This document shows, piece by piece, positions 18,095-27,988 of a stretch of DNA of 64,000 nucleotides; within the stretch, counting starts at the first letter, position 1, and each line of letters starts with the position of its first letter. Below the pieces are notes generated by a model. That model searched no databases. It saw only the letters and a list, made by a program, of their open reading frames with translations, and was not told the DNA's origin. Position numbers and translations under genes: made by a program. The DNA comes from Nonomuraea sediminis (GTDB taxonomy: Bacteria; Actinomycetota; Actinomycetes; Streptosporangiales; Streptosporangiaceae), in NCBI RefSeq assembly GCF_018531495.1, contig NZ_JAHDTI010000002.1, forward strand, positions 868,001-932,000. Reading direction: 5' to 3'.

Positions 18095-18516
18095 GGTACG
18101 GCAAGCCACCGCCACCGGCCGCCCGCCGCACTTCGGCTGAGGACCCGCGAGCGGCGCTTCCGGCGAGTCGACGCAACAACCTCGCCGCCACGACGCACGG
18201 GATCCGCCTCCCCCGGGAAGCGGATCCCGTTCGCGTTTCGGGGGTACGGCAGTCGGGTTGCCTCGGCCCGCGGAACAGGCGGCGACGCGCCGGGTCGGCC
18301 AGACCGGGGACGGCGGAGGTCAGCGCCCTGTACGGCGGCGAAGCGGGACCATGGTGCCCGGAGAACGTAACGCCGTGACGGCGGGAAGCGGGACCGTGGT
18401 GCCCGGAGAACGAAACGCCGTGACGGCGGGCAAGCGGCACCGACTCGCCGGAAGCGCCGGACGCGGGCCCTCAGCACACGACGGCGGGCGGCCGGTGGCG
18501 GCGGCCTCGCCGTACC
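18095..18516. repeat. Composite intergenic repeat, full copy A
   Basis: Two 76-bp arms face each other: left 18095-18170 (GGTACGGC...GAGTCG) and right 18441-18516 (CGACTCGCCG...CGTACC). They share about 85% identity as an inverted repeat. Between them are a 34-nt hairpin and the segment GCGGGACC..GTGGTGCCCGGAGAACG. The latter is tandemly duplicated (18343-18387 and 18388-18433). The copy at 30.9 kb differs by only 2 bases in each arm. No open frame with coding character is seen in 18052-18579. Confidence 0.85.
18197..18230 (+). terminator. Hairpin inside repeat copy A, possible ino1 terminator
   Basis: A 16-bp stem with one mismatch and a 2-nt loop, beginning ACGGGATCC and ending GGATCCCGT, followed by TCGCGTTTCG. 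It lies 146 nt after the ino1 stop. The T-run is poor, so termination is uncertain. Confidence 0.5.
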
Positions 18517-18579
18517 TTCCAAATCTCTAAAGCAAGTACATCCGAAGTCTCTGAAGCGAGTACATCCGATGCCGTGTCG

Positions 18580-19164
18580 CTAAAGCCGAGCAGCAGGCGG
18601 CAGCTCGGCCGCGGAAGCGGGGCTCCACGAAGCCGGGTCGGCGCCGAGGTCGTCGAGGTGGGGGACCTGTTCGCGGCACCAGGGCGAGATGGCGAGCAGC
18701 CCGTTCATGACGCCCTCGGCGAACTCCTTCCACGGCATCCACATGACCTCGGACACCTCGTCCGGGTTGGGGTCCGCGGGCCCGTCGACCTGGACGCGGT
18801 AGACCGGGCACAGCTCGTGCTCGACGATGCCGTTGGCCATCACCGCGCGGTAGGCGAAGCTCGGCAGCATCAGGTCGATCCGGGCCGCATCCAGGCCCAG
18901 CTCGTAGGACAGGCGGCGACCGACGGCGTGCTCGACGGCCTCGCCGGGCAGCGGGTGTCCGCAGCAGCTGTTGGTCCACGCCCCAGGCCAGGTGGTCTTG
19001 TGCTCCGCCCGCCTGGTCAGCAGCACTCTGCCTTCCTGGTCGAAGACATAGCTGGAGAACGCCAGGTGGCGCGGTGTATCCGTGCCGTGCACCGACGATT
19101 TGGGTGCGGTGCCGATCGCGTTTCCCTCGCCGTCGACGAGCACCACGTGTTCCTCTGTCGTCAC
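18580..19164 (-). CDS. idi: Isopentenyl-diphosphate delta-isomerase (type 1)
   Basis: Nudix-fold enzyme interconverting IPP and DMAPP for isoprenoid synthesis. The catalytic Cys lies in TNSCCGHP, and the metal and catalytic acidic residues in GHPLPGEAVEHAVGRRLSYELG and IVEHELCPVY. The GTG at 19164 lies 7 nt after TACGCT, which points to a leaderless transcript and supports this start (194 residues) over an ATG 48 nt upstream. It is divergent from the MFS gene; the two promoters share the 84-bp gap. Confidence 0.9.
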   Translation of the reverse strand: MTTEEHVVLVDGEGNAIGTAPKSSVHGTDTPRHLAFSSYVFDQEGRVLLTRRAEHKTTWPGAWTNSCCGHPLPGEAVEHAVGRRLSYELGLDAARIDLMLPSFAYRAVMANGIVEHELCPVYRVQVDGPADPNPDEVSEVMWMPWKEFAEGVMNGLLAISPWCREQVPHLDDLGADPASWSPASAAELPPAARL

Positions 19165-19248
19165 GCTATGAAGCGTACCGTGATCATGAGCACGATTCGG
19201 ACACGATTCCATCCTGCGGTACCAAGCGGCCGGGGCTAGTCTGACACC

Positions 19249-20559
19249 GTGTCATTCGTCGCCGATCTAAGCGTTGTCCTGCGAGGTAGGGATTTCCGGC
19301 GGCTTTTCGGTACCCGCCTGGTGTCCCAGTTCTCCGATGGGATCTTCCAGTTCGGCGTGGCCGGATTCGCCTTTTTCAATCCCGAGAAGCAGACCACAGC
19401 GCTGCAAGTGGCCACGGGCCTGGCTGTGCTGTTGTTGCCGTACAGCATCCTGGGGCCGTTCGTCGGCGTCTTCATCGACCGGTGGTCGCGGCGGCAGATC
19501 CTGATGATCGCGCCGCTCGTGCGCGGCGTGCTGCTGGTGACCGCCGCCGTGCTGGTCGCGGCCGGCGCGCCCGACGCCGCCTTCTACGCGGCCGCGCTGG
19601 GCGTGCTCGCGGTCAACCGGTTCTTCCTGGCCGCGCTGGGCGCCTCGCTGCCGCACGTGGTGCCGGCCGACCGGCTGATGGCCGCCAACGCGGTCACCCC
19701 CACCTCCGGCACGGTCGCCACCTTCATCGGCGTGGGCGTGGGCTTCCTGCTGCGCGACATCTTCGGCGCCGGCCCGGGCGGCGTGGCCCTGCTGCTGGTC
19801 ACCTCGGGCGTGGTGTTCATGCTGAGTGCGCTCGTGGCCCGCACGATGGAGCGCTCCCTGCTCGGCCCCTCCTACGACCCCGAGCGCCCCCAGGCCCGCG
19901 AGGAGGTCCGCAACGTCCTCGTCGGCCTGATCGAGGGCGCCAGGCACCTGGCACAGCACCGCGTCGCCGCCGCCACGATGGGCGCCATGGCCACCCACAG
20001 GTTCCTGTACGGCATGGCCACCGCGCTGGGCATCATCCTGTACCGCTACTACTTCACCGACGGCGACGCGGAACAGGCGTTGAAGGGCATCGGCCTGGTG
20101 GTGGCGACCTCCGGCGTCGGCTACTTCCTGGCCGTGTTCCTGACCCCGTGGGCCACGGCCCGCTTCACGGTCGAGCGGTGGGTGCCGATGGCGCTGGTCG
20201 CGGCGGGCGTGCTCACCGGGGTGCTGGTCGCACCGTTCCAGGAGTGGGGGCTGCCCGTGGCCGGCTTCGTGCTGGGCATCGCCGGCCAGAGCGTGAAGAT
20301 CTGCGCCGACACCATGGTCCAGCGCGACGTGGAGGACGTCTACCTGGGCCGGGCCTTCTCCATCTACGACATGCTGTTCAACGGCATGTACGTGCTGGCC
20401 GCGGCCCTGTCGGCGGCGATCCTGCCCGCCAACGGCAAGTCCTATCTGGCGCTGGCGATCATCGTGATCGGCTACCTGGTCGGCGCGCTGATCTACCGGC
20501 TGGTCACGCGCCGTCTCGCGGTAGGTTCTCCTCCGCCCACTTCAGCAGCGCCTCGGTAG
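19249..20559 (+). CDS. MFS transporter
   Basis: 436-residue major facilitator with about 12 membrane segments. The A-motif region reads GVFIDRWSRRQILM after TM2. Family members of this class are exporters; no substrate can be given. The GTG start follows TAGTCT by 6 nt (leaderless). The 3' end overlaps the convergent CCA-adding enzyme gene by 56 bp, with no terminator seen between them. Confidence 0.87.
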   Translation: MSFVADLSVVLRGRDFRRLFGTRLVSQFSDGIFQFGVAGFAFFNPEKQTTALQVATGLAVLLLPYSILGPFVGVFIDRWSRRQILMIAPLVRGVLLVTAAVLVAAGAPDAAFYAAALGVLAVNRFFLAALGASLPHVVPADRLMAANAVTPTSGTVATFIGVGVGFLLRDIFGAGPGGVALLLVTSGVVFMLSALVARTMERSLLGPSYDPERPQAREEVRNVLVGLIEGARHLAQHRVAAATMGAMATHRFLYGMATALGIILYRYYFTDGDAEQALKGIGLVVATSGVGYFLAVFLTPWATARFTVERWVPMALVAAGVLTGVLVAPFQEWGLPVAGFVLGIAGQSVKICADTMVQRDVEDVYLGRAFSIYDMLFNGMYVLAAALSAAILPANGKSYLALAIIVIGYLVGALIYRLVTRRLAVGSPPPTSAAPR

Positions 20560-21949
20560 CCGCCTCCTCACCGAGCACGCCCTGGTCCAGGCGCAGGTCA
20601 AGCAGGAACTTGTAGGCCTTGCCGACGACCGGGCCCGGCCCCACGCCGAGGATGCGCTGGATCTGGTTGCCGTCGAGCTCCGGGCGGATCTTGCCCAGTT
20701 CCTCCTCCTCGGCCAGCCGCGCGATGCGCTCCTCCAGGTGGTCGTAGGTGCGCGAGAGCGCCTGGGCCTTGCGCTTGTTGCGGGTGGTGCAGTCGGCCCT
20801 GGTCAGCTTGTGCAGCTGGTCGAGCAGGTGACCCGCGTCGCGCACGTAGCGGCGCACGGCGCTGTCGGTCCACTCCCCCGTGCCGTAGCCATGGAAGCGC
20901 AGGTGCAGCTCCACCAGGTGGGACACGTCGGTCACCACGTCCTTGGGGAACCTGAGCTCGGTCATGCGCTTCTTGGTCAGTTGCGCGCCGACGACCTCGT
21001 GGTGGTGGAAGGACACCCGGCCGCCCGGCTCGTGGCGGCGCGTCTTGGGCTTGCCGATGTCGTGCAGGAGCGCGGCCCAGCGCAGGATCCGGTCGGGCTT
21101 GCCGTCCTCCTCCTGGGCGATGGCCTGGTCGAGGACGGTCAGCGTGTGCTCGTAGACGTCCTTGTGCCGGTGGTGCTCGTCGATCTCCAGGCGCAGCTTG
21201 GGCAGCTCGGGCAGGACGTGCGCGGCCAGGCCGGTCTCGACCAGCAGGCGCAGGCCCTCGCGCGGGTAGGCGCCGCAGATCAGCTTGTCCAGCTCGTCGC
21301 GGATGCGCTCGGCCGAGACGATCTCGATCCGCTCGGCCATCTCGGCCATCGCCCGTACCGTGGACTCCTCGACCGTGAAGCCGAGCTGCGAGGCGAAGCG
21401 GGCGGCCCGCAGCATGCGCAGCGGGTCGTCACCGAAGGACTGCTCGGGCGTGCCGGGAGTGCGCAGCACCTTGGCCGCCAGGTCGCCCAGCCCGCCGAAG
21501 GGGTCGACGAACTCGTTGCCGGGCAGCCGCACCGCCATCGCGTTGACCGCGAAGTCGCGTCGCTCCAGGTCGGCCTCGAGGGTCTCGCCGTACATCACCT
21601 CGGGCTTGCGGGACTTCGGGTCGTAGGACTCGCTGCGATAGGTGGTGATCTCGATCTGCCACCCGTTCTTGCGCAGCCCGACCGTGCCGAAGTCGATCCC
21701 GATCGTCCACACCGAGTCGGCCCACGGCCTGACGAGCTCCAGTACGCGCTCGGGGCGGGCGTCGGTGGTCAGGTCGAGGTCGTTGCCGCTGCGGCCGAGC
21801 AGGATGTCGCGTACCGGGCCGCCGACCAGGGCCAGCTCGTGCCCGCGCGCGGCGAAGAGGCGGCCGAGGTCGTCGGCCACCGGAGCGATCTTGCGGAACA
21901 GGTCGCCCATGGCGCGCTGCTGCGTGTCGGTCAGATTTGAGGGTGACAA
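20504..21949 (-). CDS. CCA tRNA nucleotidyltransferase
   Basis: Adds or repairs the 3' CCA of tRNAs. Class II nucleotidyltransferase head: ALVGGPVRDILLGRSGNDLDLTTDARPE with the catalytic DLD, and RRDFAVNAMAV. An HD domain follows (RWAALLHDIGKPKTR, FHHHEVVGAQ). From TTG 21949, with AGAAGGACC upstream, it is 481 residues. An ATG 45 nt further downstream is an alternative start. Confidence 0.92.
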   Translation of the reverse strand: MSPSNLTDTQQRAMGDLFRKIAPVADDLGRLFAARGHELALVGGPVRDILLGRSGNDLDLTTDARPERVLELVRPWADSVWTIGIDFGTVGLRKNGWQIEITTYRSESYDPKSRKPEVMYGETLEADLERRDFAVNAMAVRLPGNEFVDPFGGLGDLAAKVLRTPGTPEQSFGDDPLRMLRAARFASQLGFTVEESTVRAMAEMAERIEIVSAERIRDELDKLICGAYPREGLRLLVETGLAAHVLPELPKLRLEIDEHHRHKDVYEHTLTVLDQAIAQEEDGKPDRILRWAALLHDIGKPKTRRHEPGGRVSFHHHEVVGAQLTKKRMTELRFPKDVVTDVSHLVELHLRFHGYGTGEWTDSAVRRYVRDAGHLLDQLHKLTRADCTTRNKRKAQALSRTYDHLEERIARLAEEEELGKIRPELDGNQIQRILGVGPGPVVGKAYKFLLDLRLDQGVLGEEAATEALLKWAEENLPRDGA

Positions 21950-22064
21950 GCTGGGTAGGTCCTTCTCGCATTCCGGAACATATCCCCCGAGCCACACCGG
22001 GTCCGGGTTACCTTTCGGTCAGAGGACCGTCGGGGGCCAATGGAACGAGGCAAGGAGCGTATAC

Positions 22065-22586
22065 ATGAAGGACGCCCTCGCGATCCACCGCTGGCTCCTT
22101 GCACACCAGGTCCATCATGAGATCGTACGCCTTCCGCGCCCCATGACATGCGTGGAGGAACTGCCCGGGGCGGTCTCCGCGGCCCCCGAGCGCTGCGTGG
22201 CGGTCACGGTGTTCGAGGTCACCACCAGGTTGGGCCGCGAGGTGGTCGCCACCGTCTCCTCCGTGTCGGCTCCCCCCAAACCGGGCGTGGTCGGCGGGCT
22301 GCTCGGCGTCCGCAAGGTACGGCCGGCCGCCGCCTTCCTGGTCAACTCGGCCACCGACTACGCCGCCGGACTGGTATGCCCGCTGCTGCTGCCGCGATCG
22401 CTGCCTGTGCTGATCGACGACCGGCTGAGACCCGATACGGGACCGATCTTCACCGCCACCGGCGAACGCCACACCGCGCTCACACTTCGCGCTCTTGACC
22501 TGCTGACTCTCCTGTCCGGAAAGACGGTGGACCTACGTGTTCCGCGCCCCAGGGGATCGCGTCAGGCGGTCGCGTCGCGGCACTGA
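22065..22586 (+). CDS. YbaK/EbsC-like aminoacyl-tRNA editing domain protein
   Basis: 173 residues from ATG 22065, with AAGGAG 8 nt upstream. The pattern (AIHRWLLAHQVHHEIVRL; PERCVAVTVFE; AAAFLVNSATDYAAGLVCPLLLP) fits the YbaK/ProX fold that hydrolyses mischarged tRNA. The catalytic Lys region (VRKVRPAAA) is less clear than in YbaK itself, so the activity is inferred. It lies next to the CCA enzyme gene, divergently, an RNA-related pair. Confidence 0.7.
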   Translation: MKDALAIHRWLLAHQVHHEIVRLPRPMTCVEELPGAVSAAPERCVAVTVFEVTTRLGREVVATVSSVSAPPKPGVVGGLLGVRKVRPAAAFLVNSATDYAAGLVCPLLLPRSLPVLIDDRLRPDTGPIFTATGERHTALTLRALDLLTLLSGKTVDLRVPRPRGSRQAVASRH

Positions 22587-22633
22587 GCCCGTACCATTGC
22601 GGGCGTGCGCCGTACTCCAGCCGGGGTGGACGC

Positions 22634-24721
22634 GTGATCCGTAAGGCCGCGCTGATCGCCTCCCTCTCCGCCGCGTTGCTCGCCCCCATGGTGGCGACCG
22701 CGCCGAGTGCGGCTGCCGGGAAGCAGGCCGTCGCGCTGACCCTGGGCTCGGTGACGCCCGACTACTCCACGGAGCTGAACACCGAGATCAAGTTCTCGGG
22801 CACGGTGTCCAACACGACCTCCACGCCGCTTTCCGGGCTGACGATCCGGCTGCGTTACAGCCCGCAGAGGTTCGCCGATCGGGCCTCGATGCGAGCCTTC
22901 CTGGCGGGATCGACGACGCAGCAGTTGACCCCGTCGACGACCTCCCAGCTGTCCAACCAGGCGGTGGCCGCCAACGGATCGCTTTCGTGGGAGATCACCC
23001 GGAGCCCCGTCCAGCTCTCGCTGAGGCAGTACGGCGTCTATCCGGTGGCCGTCGAGGTGGTGCAGCTCGGCTACCAGGTGATCGCCGAGCAGCGCACGGT
23101 CATCACCTACGCCCCCACCACGCCCGGGCAGAAGCCGCAGAAGACCAAGCTGGCCGTCGCGCTGCCGGTGATCGACCAGCCGCACCGCTCCGACGATGCC
23201 CACTTCGTCGACGACAAGCTGGTCAACGCCCTCGGCCAGAAGGGCATGCTCACCAACCTCGCCAAGATCGCCAAGTCGGCGCCCAAGAGCGTCACCTGGT
23301 TCGTCGAGCCCGGGCTGCTCGACGACCTCAACCAGATGAGCTCCCCCTACACGGTCAGGACCAAGAAGAACGGCGACCAGGCCAAGCCCGCCAGCCAGGA
23401 AGCCAAGCTCTGGCTCGACACGATGCGGGCCGAGCTGGCCAGGTCGCCCGTCGCGGCCCTGCCCTACGCCGACCCCGACGTGGCGGCGCTGGCACATCAG
23501 GGGCTCGACACGCAGACCGCCAAGGCGCTCGCGCTCGGCGGCCAGAAGGCCAGGCAGCTGCTCAAGCGCGACGACATCCAGACCGCGCTGAACTGGCCGG
23601 TCGACGGCGTCCTCGACGCCGACGCGCTGGACCTGCTGTCGGTCGGCCACGTCCAGGGCGTGCTGCTCAACTCCGCCAACGTGCCCACCCAGCAGCCGGT
23701 CACCTACACCCCCGACGCCGCCGCCACGCTCGACACTGTGGGCGGGCCGGTCACCGCGCTGCTCACCGACCCCGAGCTGAGCCGCACGTTCGAGTTCGAG
23801 CCCGGCGGCCAGGGCTCGACCACGCTCAACAAGCTGCGCTTCATCGCCGAGACCGCGATGATCGCCGGCGAGCCCGGCCAGACCACGCCCCGCTCGGTCG
23901 TCGTGGCGCCCTCGCGCCGCTGGAACCCGAACCCCATGCTGGTCACCACCTTGCTGAAGACCGCCGGCAAGCTGCCGTGGCTGCAGCTCACCCAGCTCGG
24001 CTCGATCAAGCCGGGCAAGACTCAGGTGCCGCGGGCCGGGCTGACCTATACCGAGCAGAACCGCAAGGACGAGCTCGGGCCCAAGTACCTCACCCCGATC
24101 AAGGAACTGGCCGCCAACGCGGCCCTCACCTCGCAGATCACCGTGAACAAGGGCGATTCGCCGTTCGACGCGGCCGTGCTGCGCGCCGTCTCCGGCGCCT
24201 GGCGCAACAGCACCCCGGCAGGGCGCGGCCTGACCAAGCAGGTACAGAGCACGGTCAAGACCACGATGGGCCAGATCCAGATCACCGGCGCCGACCGTCC
24301 CCGCACCCTGGCCGGCAGCGAGGGTCAGGTGCCCATCAGCGTCCGCAACTCCGGCACCCAGACGATCTCCCTGTTCATCGACGTGAAGTCCAACGACCCG
24401 GACGTCCTGGCCGTCGACTTCAACCCGAAGGAACCGCTGACGATCCTGAAAGGGCAGAGCGGCGGCGTGCAGGTACCGATGGCGGCCAAGTCGAGCGGCG
24501 ACGCCACGGTCACGGTCCAGCTGCGCACCGCCGACGGCCAGCCGTACGGCAAGGCTTCCAGGCTCACGATCCGCACCACGGGCTACACCGGCATCGCACT
24601 GGTCATCGTCGGCGCCGCGCTGGCCGTCATGCTGGCCGCGGTGGTGACGCGGATCCTGCGACGCAGGTCGCTGAAGAAGCCCGCGCGCACCCCCCAGACG
24701 CGAGAGAGTGAGTCGGTATGA
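22634..24721 (+). CDS. DUF6049 secreted, membrane-anchored protein
   Basis: 695 residues: N-terminal signal peptide (cleavage near ATAPSAAAG), a long extracytoplasmic region with beta-sandwich-like segments, and one C-terminal membrane helix (TGIALVIVGAALAVMLAAVV) followed by a basic tail. This DUF6049 protein regularly precedes murJ in actinobacteria; its stop overlaps the murJ start. A role beside lipid II export is suggested by position only. Confidence 0.8.
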   Translation: MIRKAALIASLSAALLAPMVATAPSAAAGKQAVALTLGSVTPDYSTELNTEIKFSGTVSNTTSTPLSGLTIRLRYSPQRFADRASMRAFLAGSTTQQLTPSTTSQLSNQAVAANGSLSWEITRSPVQLSLRQYGVYPVAVEVVQLGYQVIAEQRTVITYAPTTPGQKPQKTKLAVALPVIDQPHRSDDAHFVDDKLVNALGQKGMLTNLAKIAKSAPKSVTWFVEPGLLDDLNQMSSPYTVRTKKNGDQAKPASQEAKLWLDTMRAELARSPVAALPYADPDVAALAHQGLDTQTAKALALGGQKARQLLKRDDIQTALNWPVDGVLDADALDLLSVGHVQGVLLNSANVPTQQPVTYTPDAAATLDTVGGPVTALLTDPELSRTFEFEPGGQGSTTLNKLRFIAETAMIAGEPGQTTPRSVVVAPSRRWNPNPMLVTTLLKTAGKLPWLQLTQLGSIKPGKTQVPRAGLTYTEQNRKDELGPKYLTPIKELAANAALTSQITVNKGDSPFDAAVLRAVSGAWRNSTPAGRGLTKQVQSTVKTTMGQIQITGADRPRTLAGSEGQVPISVRNSGTQTISLFIDVKSNDPDVLAVDFNPKEPLTILKGQSGGVQVPMAAKSSGDATVTVQLRTADGQPYGKASRLTIRTTGYTGIALVIVGAALAVMLAAVVTRILRRRSLKKPARTPQTRESESV

Positions 24722-26334
24722 GTCGACTGCTGCGCGCCAGCGCCGTCATGGCCGCGGGAACGATGGTCTCCCGGGTCACCGGCTTCGTCAGGACGATGGT
24801 CCTGGCCGCCGCGATCGGCACCGCCACCATGGGCGACGCCTACAACGCCGCCTACGCCATCCCCTACAGCATTCTCGACCTGCTGCTGCTCGGCGTGCTG
24901 AGCAGCGTCGTGGTGCCGATGATCGTCAAGGCCCAGCAGCACGAGCCCGACGGCGGGCGCGCCTACGAGCAGCGCCTGATGACGCTGGCCACGGTGGCGC
25001 TGGCCGTCGTCGCCGTGCTGGCCGTGCTCGCTGCCCCCCTGCTGATCGACCTCTACACCACCAACTGGAACGCCGACAGCCACAAGTTCCAGGTCGCGGT
25101 ACGGCTGGCGCAGTTCATCCTGCCGCAGCTGGCCTTCTTCGGCGTCGGAGCCGTGGCGGGCGCGATCCTCAACACCCGCGACCGCTTCGCCGCCCCGATG
25201 TGGGCGCCGGTGCTCAACAACCTCGTGGTCATCGGGGTGCTCATGGTCTTCCTGCTGACCACGCCCGCCGCGTCCCGCACCGACGTCGACCAGATCTCCA
25301 ACGGCGACCTGGCGCTGATCGGCCTGGGCACCACGGCGGGCATCGTGGCGCAGGCGATCGTGCTGATCGTGGCGCTCAAGCGGGTCGGCTTCTCCTTCGT
25401 GCCACGCTTCGACGTGCGCAACGCCCGGCTCGGCGAGATCGGCAAGGCCGGCGCCTGGACCATCGGCTACACGGTGATCACCCAGCTGGGGTTCATGCTG
25501 ACCACGAACCTGTCCAGCGCCGCCGGCGACGCGGTGCCCGGGCACGGCATCTCGCCCTACACCTACGCCTTCCAGCTGTTCCAGCTGCCCTACGGCGTCA
25601 TCGGGGTGTCGGTGATCACGGCCATGCTGCCGCGGATGAGCCGGGCGGTGGGCGAGCACCGCTTCGGCGACGTGCGGACCGAGTTCGGCTCCAGCGTGCG
25701 GCTGATCAGCTCGGTCATGGTGCCCGTCTCCTTGATGATCATGGTGCTCGGCCCCGCCATCACGGTCCCGATCTACGCGCACGGCGCGACGCCGACCGAG
25801 GACGCCATCTACATCGGCAACGTGCTGCAGGTCTACGGGCTCGCGCTGGTGCCGTTCGCGATCTTCCAGCTGCTGCTGCGCGTGTTCTACAGCTTCGGCG
25901 ACACCCGCACCCCGGTGTTCATCGGCGCGGGCACGGTCGCCGTCAACGCCGTGCTGATGCTGGTCTTCAACTCCCTGCTGTCCCCCGAGTACGCCGTCAT
26001 GGGGCTCGCCTTCGCCTACGCGGTCTCCTACGCCGTGGGCGCGCTGGGCGCGTGGATCCTGGCCAGCCGGCGGGTCCAGGGCCTGGGCGGTTGGCAGATC
26101 GGCTCGGCGATGACCAGGATGTACATGGCGGCGCTGCCCACGGCCGTCCTGGCGCTGGCCGCGGTCTGGCTGGTTCAGGAGGTGTTCGGCGGGCTCAGTT
26201 TCGTCAACTCGCTGATCACTTTGGCCATCGGCGGCGGGGTCGGCGGGCTGGTCTACCTGGCGGTGGCACACAAGATGCGCATCCCGGAGGTCAATTCCAT
26301 CGTTGGGATGGTCGCCGGACGGGTAGGCCGGTAA
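24718..26334 (+). CDS. murJ: Lipid II flippase MurJ (MviN)
   Basis: Moves lipid II across the membrane for peptidoglycan synthesis. 538 residues with about 14 membrane segments. RASAVMAAGTMVSRVTGFVR at the start is the MurJ opening, and the Arg-rich first helices and FQLLLRVFYSFGDTRTPVFIG are diagnostic. The ATG overlaps the DUF6049 stop (ATGA). In mycobacteria MurJ is fused to a pseudokinase; here the pseudokinase is the next, separate gene. Confidence 0.95.
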   Translation: MSRLLRASAVMAAGTMVSRVTGFVRTMVLAAAIGTATMGDAYNAAYAIPYSILDLLLLGVLSSVVVPMIVKAQQHEPDGGRAYEQRLMTLATVALAVVAVLAVLAAPLLIDLYTTNWNADSHKFQVAVRLAQFILPQLAFFGVGAVAGAILNTRDRFAAPMWAPVLNNLVVIGVLMVFLLTTPAASRTDVDQISNGDLALIGLGTTAGIVAQAIVLIVALKRVGFSFVPRFDVRNARLGEIGKAGAWTIGYTVITQLGFMLTTNLSSAAGDAVPGHGISPYTYAFQLFQLPYGVIGVSVITAMLPRMSRAVGEHRFGDVRTEFGSSVRLISSVMVPVSLMIMVLGPAITVPIYAHGATPTEDAIYIGNVLQVYGLALVPFAIFQLLLRVFYSFGDTRTPVFIGAGTVAVNAVLMLVFNSLLSPEYAVMGLAFAYAVSYAVGALGAWILASRRVQGLGGWQIGSAMTRMYMAALPTAVLALAAVWLVQEVFGGLSFVNSLITLAIGGGVGGLVYLAVAHKMRIPEVNSIVGMVAGRVGR

Positions 26335-26482
26335 AGAACACGGACGCGATCGAGGCAGCACTACCATGGTGCCCGACACGCGCGAATGGAAGCAGGAGGG
26401 GCGTGGGCGGATCCACCCGGCATAGCGTGCCTACGTGGGCAACCCCCGCGCAGGCGGGTACAGCCATGAGCGGAGTGAGCCT

Positions 26483-27973
26483 GTGAGCACGTCTGCGGTG
26501 GAGCCCGGCACCCGCCTCGCCGAGCGCTTCCGGCTCGAGGACCGCGTGAGCGAGTCCGACGGCGCCACGCTGTGGAAGGCCATCGACGAGATCCTTGCGC
26601 GTCCGGTCGCCGTGCTCACCTTCGGGCCCGAGTTCCCCCGCGTCCACGAGGTCGTCACCGCGGCCAGGGCCGCCAGCCGGCTCACCGATCCCCGGCTGAC
26701 CCAGGTGTTCGACGCGGCCGAGGACGACGACTACTCCTACGTGGTCAGCGAGTGGGTCACCGGCGAGACCCTGTCCGACCTGCTGGCCGCCGGCCCGCTG
26801 GAGCCGGAGCGGGCGGCCGGGCTGGTGGCCGAGGCCGCCGAGGCCCTCGCGCACGCCCACGAGTCCAACCTGTACCACCTGTGCCTGCGTCCCTCCCACC
26901 TGGTGTGGACGACGGGCAACACCGTCAAGGTGCTGGGCGTGGCGGTCGACGCCGCCCTGTCCGGGCTCACGACCGACCAGCCGGCGCTGGACGACGCGGA
27001 AGGCCTGGGCCGCCTGCTGTACGCCGGGCTGACCGGCCACTGGCCGGGCGACGAGGAGGAGGGCGGCCTGCCGGCCGCCCCCATGAGCGACGGCCACTTC
27101 TGCACGCCGCGGCAGGTCACCGCGGGCGTGCCCGGCTACCTCGACACCGTCACGATCAGGGCCGCACTGCCCGAGTCGCGCAAGGGGCAGAGCGCGCTGG
27201 CCAGCCCGGCCGAGGTCGCCGAGTCGCTGGCCGGCGTGGCCAGGCCGATGCCCATCCCGATCTCCTACACCTCGCCGCCCGCCGTCACCGCGACCTCGCA
27301 CTCCGAGGGCCTGGAGACGCGCGAGCGTCCGGTGCCCGTCCAGCTGCCGCCCCCGCCGCGCCGTTCCTCCAGCGTCGTCAGCCGGGTGCTCATGACCATC
27401 GTGGTGCTGCTGGTCATCGCCGCCGTCGGCGTCGGCGCCTGGACCGTCGGCCGCAGCCTGGGCAGCCCCAGCACCCCCTCGGCCCAGCAGTCGCCGAGCA
27501 CCTCCACCTCGGCGTCGGCGCAACCGCAGGTCGTCAAGCCGTCCAAGGCCAGCGGGTTCGACCCGCTCGGCGACGGCGACGAGAAGTCGGAGATGGCGCC
27601 GCTGACGATCGACGGCAAGACCAGCACGTTCTGGAAGACCGACAACTACAACAGCGCCGAGCTGGGCAACCTCAAGCCGGGCGTCGGGCTGCTGCTCGAC
27701 ATGGGCAAGTCCGTGCAGGTCAGCGACGTCGTGGCGACGCTGGGCGAGGCGTCGGGCGGCGCGGTGGAGCTCAAGGTCGGCGACAAGCCGGAGCTCGACT
27801 CCCTCAAGACCGTCGCCACGAACAAGGATGCAGCGGGCAAGATCACCCTGACCCCGAGCCAGCCCGCAAGCGGTCAGTACGTTTTGATCTGGTTTACGCG
27901 TCTTCCGGCGGATGCAGGGAAGTTTCATGGCACCATCTATGAAGTAGTGGTGCACTCTCCAGGATCGGCATAA
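26483..27973 (+). CDS. Pseudokinase with C-terminal extracytoplasmic domain (MviN partner)
   Basis: 496 residues from GTG 26483 (GGAG 8 nt upstream). Residues ~10-245 have a protein-kinase-like fold, but catalytic motifs are lost: the HRDLKPxN loop reads YHLCLRPSHLVW, and no DFG is seen. One membrane helix (VLMTIVVLLVIAAVGVGAWTV) separates this from an outside domain (DGKTSTFWKTDNYNSAELG) resembling a discoidin-type sugar-binding fold. This matches the C-terminal half of the mycobacterial MviN-pseudokinase fusion, so it likely regulates MurJ. Confidence 0.8.
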   Translation: MSTSAVEPGTRLAERFRLEDRVSESDGATLWKAIDEILARPVAVLTFGPEFPRVHEVVTAARAASRLTDPRLTQVFDAAEDDDYSYVVSEWVTGETLSDLLAAGPLEPERAAGLVAEAAEALAHAHESNLYHLCLRPSHLVWTTGNTVKVLGVAVDAALSGLTTDQPALDDAEGLGRLLYAGLTGHWPGDEEEGGLPAAPMSDGHFCTPRQVTAGVPGYLDTVTIRAALPESRKGQSALASPAEVAESLAGVARPMPIPISYTSPPAVTATSHSEGLETRERPVPVQLPPPPRRSSSVVSRVLMTIVVLLVIAAVGVGAWTVGRSLGSPSTPSAQQSPSTSTSASAQPQVVKPSKASGFDPLGDGDEKSEMAPLTIDGKTSTFWKTDNYNSAELGNLKPGVGLLLDMGKSVQVSDVVATLGEASGGAVELKVGDKPELDSLKTVATNKDAAGKITLTPSQPASGQYVLIWFTRLPADAGKFHGTIYEVVVHSPGSA

Positions 27974-27988
27974 TCAGGAATCCCTCTT

